Shown here: piece by piece, positions 21,191 through 32,349 of the stretch
How positions within the stretch are numbered: position 1 is the stretch's first letter
Layout: each line of letters begins with the position of its first letter
Origin: Nematostella vectensis
Taxonomy: Eukaryota; Cnidaria; Anthozoa; Actiniaria; Edwardsiidae
Assembly: GCF_932526225.1 (NCBI RefSeq)
Contig: NC_064045.1
Span: forward strand, 6,620,998 to 6,684,997
DNA: 64,000 bases
Reading direction: 5' to 3'
Notes under the pieces: model-generated
The model's database searches: none
Told to the model about the DNA's origin: nothing
What the model saw: only the letters and a program-made list of their open reading frames with translations
Made by a program: the position numbers and the translations under genes

Positions 21191-23653
21191 GACTATAAAC
21201 CTCTGGTTGAAATAGAGAGGTTGAGTACATATAGCCAGTACAAAGATAAACACAAGATCCTATTTAGATTAAAGAGGTTGAACAATAATGACCAGCGCAA
21301 ATAACAACTTTTCACGGTCGCAATATGGAGGTTGAGCAGTGGTCTGAATGAACTTGTGGCGCCTGGCTCACGGCGAATGTTGAAGAGCGGGACAAACTTG
21401 CTAAACAACTTCTCGCGATGAACGTAATGGTGGGAAATGCTTTACTAATCGATTAAAGTCGGTGTATCGGCTGTGATTAACGGTGATTTAATTGACGATA
21501 ATCAAATGTAAACTGGAATACAATGCGATAAATGAACTAATTACTAAATGATAACATTACAAGATATCAGAATCACGTAAAGATAAATAGCATACATTCC
21601 AATCATAGTTGCGGTATAACAAACTTTAGAAACGAAGCTCCTAAGTTAAGTTGAGTTGATTGAAAACACTACACCGGCAACAATTGTAATAGCACAGCAA
21701 TAAAATCATGGCAGAAATTATTATCTAAAGAGTTAATACTACATGATATAATTTTGGTTGTATTGCGTGTGTGCCACTACAAAAGACATGACAACTTTAA
21801 AATAGCCAAAACGTTTTTATGATCAATATTGTAGCAACAATTGGGATATATAGGGACTAGGCTACAGTAGATAAAACGCTAAAGTGTTAAAAGCAATTTA
21901 AGGCGTTGCCACATGCTAGGCTAAGGAGCATACTAAAATGAAAGTACTAAAAACTATATGCCTGAGGCTAGTACTCATAAACAAGGCGTAGACATAATTA
22001 CTGTACTAACACATCAGTTCCCGCTTGCACTCTAAATGGCCAAAGGTATGCTCCAGAATACTAGATGATACTCAAAAAGGATGTGCTCTTGAACGTAAAA
22101 GCTAACTTAGACTAACGCTACTGGCGAGGGCGCTAACATTTTTGTACGTGCCCACGTGGGGTGGCTTATGACATAATTTTATATAAACAAGATTGACGAA
22201 TAGATTCACTAAATGAATCGAATAGAAGAGCCTCGATCCTATGCTCTTTACAGAACTGGTGTTGTGACATGGGAGTACATAGAGTTCAACAACGATCCAA
22301 AGATATGACAGTTTTGAAGATCTCGGTGAAAGGCTATACATAAAAGGTGAAAACAATCCTCTTAACTACACTCGTTATACATGAAAAGGGCATTTCTAGA
22401 ACTCGGTTGACAATCCTTATTAACGACACTCGTCTTTCTCTTGTTTTCAACAAATGGGCTGAGATGTCTTCAAGAAAGTATGGCTTGCAATAACTTGAGC
22501 ACTTCCAAAAGTAATGAGATTTTGCACATTTCGCCACAATGGAAGAAAAAACAAGACATGTATAAATCTATAAATTATCCAAAACACGATATGACAGATC
22601 GATATAAAGATTACGAGTTTGCGGATTTGCTTTGGAATCGGAAGGTTAAAATCGTACCCTAAATTGGCGCATTTTTGTCCGGGAGACATGAAAATAGCAA
22701 TAATTAACCTTTACATAGTCTAAGAAGTACAAGTTAAGGATTAAAGCGATAAATATATAGCTCGTAGGAGTTAGCTTTAATTTATCGCGAGGCGAGCAAT
22801 TTAGCTAGTGCAATGTGGTCATTAATTATGATCACAGCTTTCGTCTACTGTAACCTTAGATATCAAGTATCCTGCGGAGGGAACTGTGCGGTTGACTCAA
22901 AATTTAAATGTGTTTATTGGAAAACTCCAGAAACAGTAAGAAATATGTTGAACAATACCAGATCCCGAAGAAATGAAATCTATTTGTCTGGTAAGTGCGC
23001 CTCGATGGAGATTTTCTGGGCACATTTTGGCGGGGAAATCGTGCGCGCGATATTTTCTGTCCAAAAAAGGGTCATTGTCCTTCGTCTTCTTCGTATTTAT
23101 TTTGTATGTTGATAACTTTAACTGCCATTTGTGTATGTTTCTGATGCGTGCTGATTGTACATTTTCATAACCTATGAAACCATCTGTGTAAATGCCAATC
23201 AAGCAGAGCAATATCTAGTTTCGGGACAAGGCTTTGATAATAAGAACCGTCTTTCATCATGATGTTCTCATAATTTGACCCATAATGCTTTGCGTTGAGT
23301 TTTAATGTTCAGATAGGAAACACGTATTGCAGCTCTACTCTGTGAGTTATCTCGGCCTTTAAAGACAAAGCTTTTATAATGAAAATGAGATTGAAATAAT
23401 TGCTACTGTGAGCTTATCTGGCAGATGGAACTGACTTCTTCTGCATGAAATCGGCTTTTGGAATTGTGTCAAAATCACCAACAATTCAATTTAATTTATG
23501 TCAATTCTGTAGAACGATTGTCACTGAGGGGTAACACAGATGTCTAAAGTAATATCCAAAGCGAATAAACATTGTGCTTATCTATTGCCTCACCTCTGTG
23601 TTAAATGCTTATTTTCGCCTTTAGTAGAATCGGTTGCAGGACTAGAAATAAAT
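21191..23653. other. Diverged spacer between GPCR copies G and H
   Basis: The first 200 bases continue decayed tail repeats of copy G. 21400-22250 is AT-rich with no recognisable feature. 22300-22690 matches the 3' flank of copy A (5990-6260). The standard leader blocks return from about 22740, with CACATTTTGGCGGGGAAATC near 23022. This spacer and the A-B spacer are more alike than either is to the C-G spacers, so A/B and G/H look like older ends of the array. Confidence 0.55.
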
Positions 23654-24889
23654 ATGTCTTCTGCAGATAAACGGTTTGACGCCCTTCAAGAGAACTCTTT
23701 GTCAAGGGGAACGGCTCGCGTCGTTATCGAGACTCTGGTGTTCATCATACTAAGCCTGGTAGGGCTGATTGGTAACATTCTCGTCCTGTGGATCGTAAAG
23801 AAAAAGAGAAATGAGGGCAAAGTGATATACTTGTTTATCGGAGCGTTAGCTGTCACTGATGTGTCGCTACTCGCTGTCTACCCATTGTTTGCATTTCCAG
23901 TGTTGGTGCTTGGAAAATGGCCCTTTTCTGACTTTTTCTGTCAGTTTTACGGCTTCTATATCTCATGCCTCGTCAGTGCATCTCTTCTTCTAATGGCCTT
24001 CACCGCCATTAATAGATATTTCCTAGTCGTGCGCACTAACTATTATCGACGGTTGTTCACTTCAATGCGTACAAGGTTCCTTATTTGTGGAGCATTGGTG
24101 CTGGCTTGTATTGTACCAATTTCGTACCTGGCTAGCGGGGAAAAGTACCTTTTCAATCCCGGAAAAGGCTTTTGTTTTCAAAAAACAAATTTAAAACCAG
24201 CTTCGTTGTTAATCTACTTTAGTTGTAGTTGTTCGATGCTTGTTTTAACCACGTGTTATATCAAGATTTTTAGAAAAATTCACAATCACCAAGCCAGAGT
24301 TACCGCCATACAGCAAAACACCAATTCCATCTCCGGACCAACCGTCCAAGACGTCAAAGTGACCAGAACTCTGTTTCTCACTGTACTGGGATTTGTTTGT
24401 TGTTGGGCACCAATTATAGTTATGGATATGATCGACATGTCTCGGGGTCTGTTCTCCTTGCCTCGGGAACTTTACTTCTTATATTCCTTTCTAGCAACAC
24501 TTTCTTCCGTTATCAATCCTTTCATATACGGTGTTATGAATCCCATGTTCCGGGAGGAATACAAGAAGATTCTAAGAATGCCACGTGCTGGTCGGAATGC
24601 AGAGGTGGGACACATAAATCCGGTAATAAGAAGTGCAGCTCCTGGTCAAAATATTGAGGCTCCACACGTAGAATCAACACAAAGATTCACAGTTCCTTGT
24701 CGTACTACAGAACATGGGCATGAAGGGCCGCTGAGAACAACAACAGGTACTGCCCGGGATATAGAGGATAGGCAAACGAGCCCAATACAAAGGCCGTCTA
24801 CTTCTGGTTGGAATAGAGAGGTTGAACACATTAAGCCAGTACAAAAATCAACCCGAGCTCCTATCTGGAGTACAGCGATTGAACAATAA
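23654..24889 (+). CDS. Melatonin-receptor-like class A GPCR, copy H
   Basis: Complete receptor. TM1-TM5 are nearly identical to copy F (LLAVYPLFAFPVLVLGKWPF; FLVVRTNYYRRLFTSMRTRF), TM6 is the A type (CCWAPI with MDMIDM), and the tail is the long C/D type ending WSTAIEQ. NRY, loop-2 Cys and NPFIYG are present. I start at MSSADKRFD, the family start. An in-frame ATG at 23540 would add 38 residues (MSKVISKANKHCAY...), because a small indel puts this copy's leader uORF in frame. Ribosome scanning could well use that ATG. Confidence 0.9.
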   Translation: MSSADKRFDALQENSLSRGTARVVIETLVFIILSLVGLIGNILVLWIVKKKRNEGKVIYLFIGALAVTDVSLLAVYPLFAFPVLVLGKWPFSDFFCQFYGFYISCLVSASLLLMAFTAINRYFLVVRTNYYRRLFTSMRTRFLICGALVLACIVPISYLASGEKYLFNPGKGFCFQKTNLKPASLLIYFSCSCSMLVLTTCYIKIFRKIHNHQARVTAIQQNTNSISGPTVQDVKVTRTLFLTVLGFVCCWAPIIVMDMIDMSRGLFSLPRELYFLYSFLATLSSVINPFIYGVMNPMFREEYKKILRMPRAGRNAEVGHINPVIRSAAPGQNIEAPHVESTQRFTVPCRTTEHGHEGPLRTTTGTARDIEDRQTSPIQRPSTSGWNREVEHIKPVQKSTRAPIWSTAIEQ

Positions 24890-25766
24890 TGGCCCGTGCA
24901 ACTGATAAAAGATGTCGGTCGGGATATCGAGGTTGAATACTGGACAAATGAATATAAAGACTACAAGGTTGCGTTTTTGCTTTGGAATCGGACGGTTAAC
25001 ATTGTACCTTCAATTGTGGCACATTTTCGTTCGGAAGACATTTAGAATAGACTTTATAGCTTGTGTTGTGTTAAAAATTAAAACAATAAATATAGCTTGT
25101 AGAAGTTTGCTTTAATTTATCGCAAGGGCGATATTTATCTAGTAAAATGTGGTCATTAATCATGTTCACAGCTTTCGTCTACTGTAACCTAGATACCAAG
25201 TAGCCTGCGGAAGGCACTGTGCAGCTGAATCAAAATTTAACAATAACAGCTCACGAACAAATGAAATCTTTTTATTTTGGCGGGAAAATCTCGCGCGCAA
25301 TATTTGCTGTACACAAAATGTTCGTTGTCCTTGGCCTTATTCGGATTCATTTTAGCTGTTGATGACTTTCGATTAGTGTAGGTTTCTGATGCGTGTTGAT
25401 CGTACAGTTTTATAACCTTTAAGACCACCTGGTAAATGTCATTCATGCAGGCCAATATCGATTTTCGGCAACAGGCTTTGATGATACCAACCGTGCCTTT
25501 GTGTATATTTTTTATCATTTTATTCTACGTTTTGTGATTATAGCTTTAAAGTTCAGATATGAGGCATGTATGGAGCTTGCTTTGTGAGTTATCCCAGCCT
25601 GAGAAAACTTGTAGAATGAAAATGAGCTGTGACCTTATCTCTTAGTTGGAACTTATCTCTTGATAAAATCAACTTTCGCAATTGTATAGAAATTGCCAAC
25701 AATTAAATTTAATTTAGGTCAATTCATGAGAACTATTGTCATTGGGGTAACACAGATGTCAAAAGT
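24890..25766. repeat. Terminal spacer and truncated ninth GPCR leader
   Basis: A full 3' module (AATAAA 25085-25090) and leader (GGCGGGAAAATCTCGCGCGC near 25280; CAGATATGAGGCATG near 25555) are followed by the start of the uORF region. Homology ends abruptly at CACAGATGTCAAAAGT (25766), where a 45-bp tandem repeat begins. The receptor that should follow is missing, so the right edge of the array is a deletion or exchange breakpoint. Confidence 0.75.
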
Positions 25767-25998
25767 CATCTTCTTATAGTTTAATCTCTTTATCTTTCCA
25801 GCATCTCTTCACATCTTCTCAAAGTTTAATCTCTTTATCTTTCCAGCATCTCTTCACATCTTCTCAAAGTTTAATCTGTTTATCTTTCCAGCATCTCTTC
25901 ACATCTTCTCATAGTTCAATCTTTTTATCTTTTCAGCATCTATTTACATCTTCTCATAGTTCAATCTCTTTATCGTTCCAGTATCTCTCTACCTCGCC
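25767..25998. repeat. 45-bp tandem repeat, about five units
   Basis: Units start at 25767, 25812 and 25857 and continue to about 25998. Each contains TTTATCTTTCCAGCATCTCT, which resembles a 3' splice acceptor (polypyrimidine then CAG). No coding sequence is seen. Confidence 0.85.
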
Positions 25999-26921
25999 TC
26001 ATTGTGAGCCGTCGGGTTTTGCAGATCAAGTTCGCGAGACAATGCGGTTCATTGTAGACAACCCTGACCCGATGTCAACCGTTTTCATTGGCCAGAGTCC
26101 TCGTAGATATAAGAAAAATACAGAAGGGGAATGGATTCGCATCTAGAGGGAGAAATAAGATGAGCAGGTAACCTCGATTTTCAGCTTGTTGGAGTGATCG
26201 CATGATCAAGCCCCTCTGGCTCTATCATGGTAGTGATAAAGCTGGTCATGAAAGTTAACCCTGTGCAAACTGCGCCTGCATAATGGTGGCGAGCCGCTGG
26301 AGACACGTTGGCCCAGCATTGCTGGCGCAGTTTGAACACCAAGTTGAGAAGTGCTGGCAGATGCTGGCGAGTGTTGGCGAAATTTTGATTAAATTTAAAC
26401 GTATGACCAATACTGCGCAAGCATCTCTTTTGTCTCGTGGTCATTCGAGCATATCACAGCTTAGCTGGTTCAGTTTGCACACTAACCAAGCAATGTCGGG
26501 CTCATTTGTATCGTTTCCATAGCAAAAATAGCTCGCGTCTAAATAATTCTGTCATTTCAAAATGAGAGAAAAAAGCCTTATCCATCTATAAATAAAAAAA
26601 ACGTCGCAAGTTTTTGTTCGCGAAACCTATATATGATTGCAATGTTTCATGGAAAAACAATTCCACGTGCTACTTTCTCATTATCAGATTAAACTCGTTG
26701 TTTTTCGTCGTGCTCTTGTCCCTCGAATTCGTATAAAAAATTGCGACCGCTACAACATCAGACGAAATAGACCCGAATTCAACAGGAATCCAGCGAAAGT
26801 GTGGGCTGCCTTTGGAAAACACAAGGAAAATGGGGGTCTTGGGTTGCCTTTGGTTCCGTTATGCATCAAACGCCAATCACGCGTGAACATATTACCCAAC
26901 ATGCTGGCCATGTGTTAACCT
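25999..26921. other. Gene-free stretch with a small inverted repeat
   Basis: No exon is convincing here. 26259-26340 is a short inverted-repeat element (CCCTGTGCAAACTGCG to CGCAGTTTGAACACC), a member of the same family as the next entry. The rest has no visible feature. Confidence 0.45.
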
Positions 26922-27161
26922 CCGTGCAAACTGCGCCAGCACCTGCCAGCATTGCTGGCTAATTTCTGCTTGACTTACTATAGGATAAAGGTAATGGGAA
27001 ATGGAATTTCTGGCAAGAATTCGCCAGCAATGCTGGCAGGTCATGGCGCAGTTTGCACGGGGCTTTAGGGCAGTTTGCACATCGGCCCAACTCCGATCCA
27101 GTATTCCGCCAGCATTGCTGGGCCAGCAATGTTGGCGTGTGTTGCCGCAGTTTGTACAGGG
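26922..27161. mobile_element. MITE with GTGCAAACTGCG terminal inverted repeats
   Basis: The left end is CCGTGCAAACTGCGCCAGCA and the right end CCGCAGTTTGTACAGGG is its inverse. Internally the palindrome CCAGCATTGCTGG and its inverse recur. Related fragments lie at 26259-26340, 27300-27395 and 51305-51415, showing a dispersed family. No target duplication is clear. Confidence 0.55.
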
Positions 27162-27238
27162 CTTTATGATGATGATGTAGATGATGACGATGATAATGAT
27201 GATGAGAGGAGGACGACGATGACGAGGATGATGACGAT

Positions 27239-27269
<31 letters not shown>

Positions 27270-27481
27270 TGATGATGATGATGATGATAACGGTGGAATT
27301 TCTGGCAAGAATTCGCCAGCAATGCTGGCAGGTCATGGCGCAGTTTGCACGGGGCTTTAGGGCAGTTTGCACACCGGCCCAACTACGATCCAGTATTCCA
27401 GTATTATTTATGATGATGATGTAGATGATGACGATGATAATGATGATGAGAGGAGGACGACGATGACGAGGATGATGACGA

Positions 27482-27513
<32 letters not shown>

Positions 27514-27556
27514 ATGTGATGATGATGATGATGATGATAACGGTGCTGATGATGAC
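27003..27556. repeat. Tandem duplication carrying two GAT-rich trinucleotide arrays
   Basis: The block TGGAATTTCTGGCAAGAATT... at about 27003-27110 recurs at 27296-27400 with a few changes. Each copy is followed by a GATGAT/GACGAT array (27166-27292 and 27408-27545) that includes the same AGAGGAGGACGACGATGACG core and a GCTGCTGCT run. The arrays yield poly-Asp or poly-Ser/His frames that are not genes. Confidence 0.8.
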
Positions 27557-29991
27557 GTTCGTAATGGTTGCGGTGATAATCAAGACATTTATTCATTGCC
27601 GCAACGTATCTAGATCAAAATAAATTACAGTTTTACTGTATTTTCAGGGTGAATTCTTGTCACATGAATGGTTCAGCTCCAAGTACGAAACAGCTCTGAT
27701 AAAGGTCTGAAGCTATTCATAAGGAAGAAGGTATCAATGTGAAGTGATTATCTATGGTGCAGAGAGGGTCTTGACGACGTGAGAACCGCTTCCTGCCAGC
27801 CGTACCCCTGATTTAGTTAGAGAGAAGTTTAGTTTTGAAAACAAAGACAAGGGTAGCCTGCGACCCGGCTGTCCTGTGTGATTTCGTTGTTTAGAATCCC
27901 CGTGGCTTGCTTGTTCTCCTCAAGGAAGCCAGGAGTTTGCGAAAGCGGCGATTCTGGGTTTAAACCCTCTGAACACTAACCAGGACTTTCCCTTGGACTA
28001 GAGTCCTCATATTAAGGATTTATCACCCTCTAAAGTCAATATCTTCGAAAGTACTCTCCGGGTTTATAGCGGGAAGCGGTCATGCTAGGTTTTATCGAGC
28101 ACTCACAATGTAACCCACATGTAACTCACAATGTAACCCGAGAACCCTAAAAGTTAGCCCCCTCCTGTTAAAAATCCTGGCTACGCCGCTGGTTCACACG
28201 GGCTTGTGCAAACAAATGTTGTCCCTACTACCTAGGGTTTCCCTAGGGGCACCAAATTGTCCGCTGAATTGGTAAGCGAACCTCCTCACCCCCCTCCCCT
28301 TTCCGCTCAAATCCTGGCTACGGGCCAGGGGTGACGCCAGTGGAACAAGGTTTTCTTTGTATACTAGCACAACAGAGCTAGGCTCCACATGAATAATGAG
28401 CTTCGTCCCCAGACTTCTCCTTTGTCAGCTCAGGCCCCATGATGCAACGCGGTCATATTTATTTTCAAAATGACGGCTTGTTGTAGCGCTGGCATTCTTG
28501 GGCAAGCGGCAAATCAAATGTGACGTCACAAAAAAGAAGCCGCGCAGCGAAAAGGAGCCTGGGGACGAGGCTAGTTAATAATTATTGTTACTGGGGGTGG
28601 TCACTGCCAGATGGTTTATTGTATTCTTTCTTGACGTCCCTTTTATTCAGGTTAGTGTAGTGCAGCTTGGAGGGACGGGACCTCCGGTTCAGTGTCCTAA
28701 ATAAGACTTGAAACTCTGGAGAAAACTTCAACTTCAACTCATTTGTGACACATATCGAATGCAAGGCATATTTTTTTCATTAATTGTCATCACACACATA
28801 TAAATAAGGATACCTCACTCATTACGAATAGGTAATATTAATCTGAATATTAATTAATAAAAACTAATATTATATTTTTTTAATTTTGACCCCCGCTGTC
28901 TCGGACTGTTTTGTCTTCTTTTATAGTTCGAGTAAGCGGGATATATATGTACATACACGTAGACGGCCCTCACTTAAAGAAGGCCAATCACGCCGCCATT
29001 TTCTGCTCCCGCACAATGGCGAGTCACACAAAGCATCCATCGGCTAATTTAAGCAAGTAGCCAATATATTTTCAATCATATATCCTCAATAACATATCAG
29101 ACTTCATATATTCGTTATTTTGAAGATTCCTTTCGAATAAATCCCTGTTTTTTCAATAATTAACAATAACAAAGTAGTGGGTGATTTACATTCCTTAAGC
29201 GCTCAGCTCTAACCGGTTCGTATTCCTGCTCAGGCGCGGACCTATTTACACCTGTTTTACGTAAAAAGCCAAAATATTGAGCTACATGTCTTGCTTCTGT
29301 TAGTTAAAGCCGCATTGTCACCAGTTGACTTGACCGAAGGAAACCTCTACTGTGAAAAGACAGTAGAATCTTAGAATTTATTTAATAGGCCATCCGCCTT
29401 AAATTATCAATTACATCCTCAAAGAAACTTCCAAAAACACAATATTCTCACAATTTTGGAATATTTTTCTTGTTTTCCGTTAAAAATCATCGGAGATTGT
29501 TACGTAATCGACCGGAAGTAAACTGGTGCTAAAAAGAGCATTTTGGGTTGCAAAGATCTGGTATGCAGTGTTTACTATTTATTTATTATTTATTTGTCCT
29601 TATTTCAGAAACGGTGGCAGGATTTTTTTCCATGGCAAGGTGCGACACGGGTACTAATGTGATCACTGCACAGCTTGTGGCAGAAACATTTCCTTCCAAC
29701 GATTGTAAATCTATTGTCTGACTGCTACACTGAGGAAAGAGAGCTTACCATGGCAAAAAAAACCTCTTCCTCTACCCCCTCTTTTAACCTTCCCTTTCAC
29801 CACCTCTTATTCCCCTCTATTTCCTTTACCTGCCTCTTCTTCTCCTCTACCCCAGTTTTACTCTGTGTACCCCCTTTCTCCTCCCCATCCCCTCTTTTCT
29901 CCTCCCCCTTCTCACTCCCCCCACCCCCAAAGGTAGCTAAAAACTCTTGCGCTTTATTTACTTTTACGCTTTTTCACATTAAGTTTATCTT
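27557..29991. other. No gene recognised
   Basis: The stretch contains scattered repeat ends (AATCCTGGCTACG at 28165 and 28310), a CRE-like TGACGTCA at 28521 and a pyrimidine-rich tract (29760-29930). I found no exon chain or RNA gene. Confidence 0.4.
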
Positions 29992-29999
29992 GACCAAGA

Positions 30000-30119
30000 G
30001 AGCCTGCAATGCAGGCCTTTACCCGGTGTTTTATAGCCGCCATCAATGGCGGCTACGAATCGCTCGAGGCCGGTTTTTCGCTATAAAAACACCGGGTAAA
30101 CACCTACATTGAAGGCTAT
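30000..30119. mobile_element. 120-bp hAT-like MITE with 8-bp target duplication
   Basis: GACCAAGA occurs at 29992-29999 and 30120-30127. Between them the ends are inverted repeats: GAGCCTGCAATGCAGG and TTTACCCGGTGTTTTATAGC on the left, mirrored on the right. The centre holds a second palindrome (TAGCCGCCATCAATGGCGGCTA). An 8-bp duplication and no coding capacity fit an hAT MITE. Confidence 0.8.
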
Positions 30120-30147
30120 GACCAAGAAAAAAAAAACGAAAATTATG

Positions 30148-30490
30148 AGTGGAAGTGAAAAACGCAAGATTAGTTCCAGTAACGCGCGGTTAAACCAGCC
30201 TTTTTGTTTTGAAATGGCGGCTTTACCGGCGAACTGTCACATTTTGGCGAATGCTAAGAAAACTACACCAAACCTAAGGCTATAATTTTCTTTATGAATC
30301 CCTCATTATCCCACAAATCTGTCATCTTTTGTACAGTTAGTTACAGCTGTACAGTTAGTCAAATCAGCGACTGAAGTCAGCCTTTCGTACCTTTTCTCGA
30401 ACGATTCAACACTATTGTGCTTGATTGTGCGATTGTGCTTGTTTTCGCCAGAGCACGCGCATGCGCATACGTTATTCAGCACTGTCCACC
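30148..30490. repeat. Dispersed repeat next to a decayed coding element
   Basis: Segments GCGCGGTTAAACCAGCCTTT plus TTGTTTTGAAATG, and CTCGAACGATTCAACACT, recur in the same order within a TXNDC11 intron at about 47405-47530. The position, directly abutting the decayed minus-strand ORFs at 30495, suggests this is the terminal region of that element. Confidence 0.55.
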
Positions 30491-30494
30491 ATAC

Positions 30495-31980
30495 TCATAT
30501 TAAAACAGTCCTCCCTTTACCACTTGCGTGAGTCGCTGTTTGGCAAGAACATTCTCTCCAAAGACCGGTCAGCCTCTCGAAGTATGGCTTATTACGACGC
30601 ATGCTGTCAACAATCTCAGTGTTAAAGCTTGCACAGATTTTCTGCAACATTGGTACTGAAAACTTGGAAAGCTTTCCTTCGGAGGCAAGCTGACATATGT
30701 CATAGGTATCGTATACAATAGGGTTGCGGGGTCTGATCTCACTCATCGCCAAGTCAGTAGCGGCCGCTATAGCTGACTCGATTGCAGCAGTTTCCATGTC
30801 ACCTTAGTCTATACTGTCGGTATCACCCAAAAGGGCATTTTTTTGGATGCCAGGCGTGAAAAATAGCTGCTTATCTGGTTGGAGGTCAAATATTCATCAC
30901 AACCAAATAGTCCTCGGCCGTTGATGTCTTTCGCTTGCATCATCTCTTTCGCCACGAAGTTAGGATAAGCTTTGTGCCCCGTTTTTCTCCTAACATAAAT
31001 TTTTTGTTCAGATATGTCTTCTGTTCCTCTGAGAATCTTTTCCTGCGCGAATTAGTGAAAATTTTACCTCGTTTCGCTTCTTTCTTTTGAGCCGGTCCTG
31101 CTGGCACTTTGTCCATGACATCCCTTTGCTGCACTCACCAAGTCTCTCAGCAACAATGCGCAGGTCCTCGAATGCTTCCGAACCAGAAACGCAAAATAAT
31201 CTATCTCTTGCAGCGATTTCCTGACTGAGGCAGAGCAAACCTTGAAAATACGAAAAAGGGTGCTGCGGCTGAGAGGGCTGAAGCTTGATTCTTCGCAAAA
31301 TGCCTTGTATTGATGTACAATGCGTTCTGGGACTAGCATGCGGATCACATTTGAAACCTTTATCTGCTCATTAGAAGAAAGTTTTATGCATTTTTCTCCA
31401 AAAGGAAGATCATGGACAATATGCGGACTAGGTATAAAGCAGATAAAATGTTCAATCTTGTCGGAAGAAATACGATTGATCCAGGTGGTGCGAGATTTAA
31501 CTGGCACCCCTTTTCAATACTGCGCACAATGCAGCTTCGCTTCCCTGTAGCGCCACCTCGTGAGATAAGGTATCCACTTTATCTGCCATGATGGACAGCG
31601 TTTGCCAGCTATTAGCAGCCAAGTAGCAGCCAGCCATTGCATCCATTAAGACGACATCAAGGCCCTCCATGACGACAGAGCTTTAAATGTAGGCTGCCAT
31701 ATTGCACCAGGTTGAGAAGGAGCTATCTCTTCTAGGACAGCTGAAACACAGTTTTTTTTGCGTGTTTCAATGGGACATTTAGTTGAGATTGGATTGGACT
31801 GAGCACTCTTGAATTTTGGAACACGTTCAAATGCTCAAGCGGTTTGGTCTCCGGTAATGAAGATTCTTCTGGCAGAAACAAACTTCCTCCAGGTGTAATC
31901 GGGACGACAAGAGTAGATGAACTTCCTTGGGGTAGAGGTGTGCTACATTGAAACTTCACTCCTATGGATGTTTTCTTCCT
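30495..31980 (-). pseudogene. Decayed multicopy cnidarian protein, probably transposon-encoded
   Basis: Minus-strand frames in order: 31959-31732 (CSTPLPQGSSS...), 31507-31064 (FSPLSRSTLFRIFKVCSASV then RKSLQEIDYFA), a shifted frame with KRFSEEQKTYLNKKF and VAKEMMQAKDINGRGLFG plus DEYLTSNQISSYFSRLASKK (31060-30840), and 30797-30495 (NPIVYDTYDICQLASEGKLS then MLQKICASF). I recognise the last two blocks as typical of a highly repeated, uncharacterised cnidarian protein family. The C-terminal block looks like a SAP-type helix-extension-helix. Frameshifts and stops separate all four pieces, so this copy is dead. Function unknown. Confidence 0.6.
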
Positions 31981-32062
31981 CCTAAGGGGGATAAGATTTA
32001 AGTTTGTAACTGTAACTGAGGAATTTGAATACCTCGGGTTTTTCCGCAGGAACCACCGACTA

Positions 32063-32344
32063 CAGGGGCGGATACAGGGGTGGGGGGGGGGGGGGGGTGG
32101 GGGGATGGCCTCCTCCCCCTTTTTGAGTAGAAAAATTTAAAAAAAAATGTCTGAGGGACGGGAGGTACTTTCCATGTGCCTTCGCCTGCTTGACTTTGCT
32201 GACGCGACAAATCCAATTCAGCATGAAGTATTGTATTTTAAGATGTATGAAGTGACCTACCATGTGAAGTACCACTGGATCAGTTATAAGCCGTCTAGCC
32301 GGCCATTATCCACCCCCCATTTTTAAATTCTGGATCCGCCCCTG
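32063..32344. mobile_element. MITE with CAGGGGCGGATACAG ends and GACTA target duplication
   Basis: The left end CAGGGGCGGATACAG mirrors the right end CTGGATCCGCCCCTG. The element is directly flanked by GACTA at 32058-32062 and 32345-32349. A long G run follows the left end. It is similar in size and structure to the element at 38213-38491. Confidence 0.75.
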
Positions 32345-32349
32345 GACTA

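Noticed and set aside
26892-27596. Poly-Ser/His/Asp ORFs
   Set aside because: They are six-frame readings of GAT-rich trinucleotide arrays.
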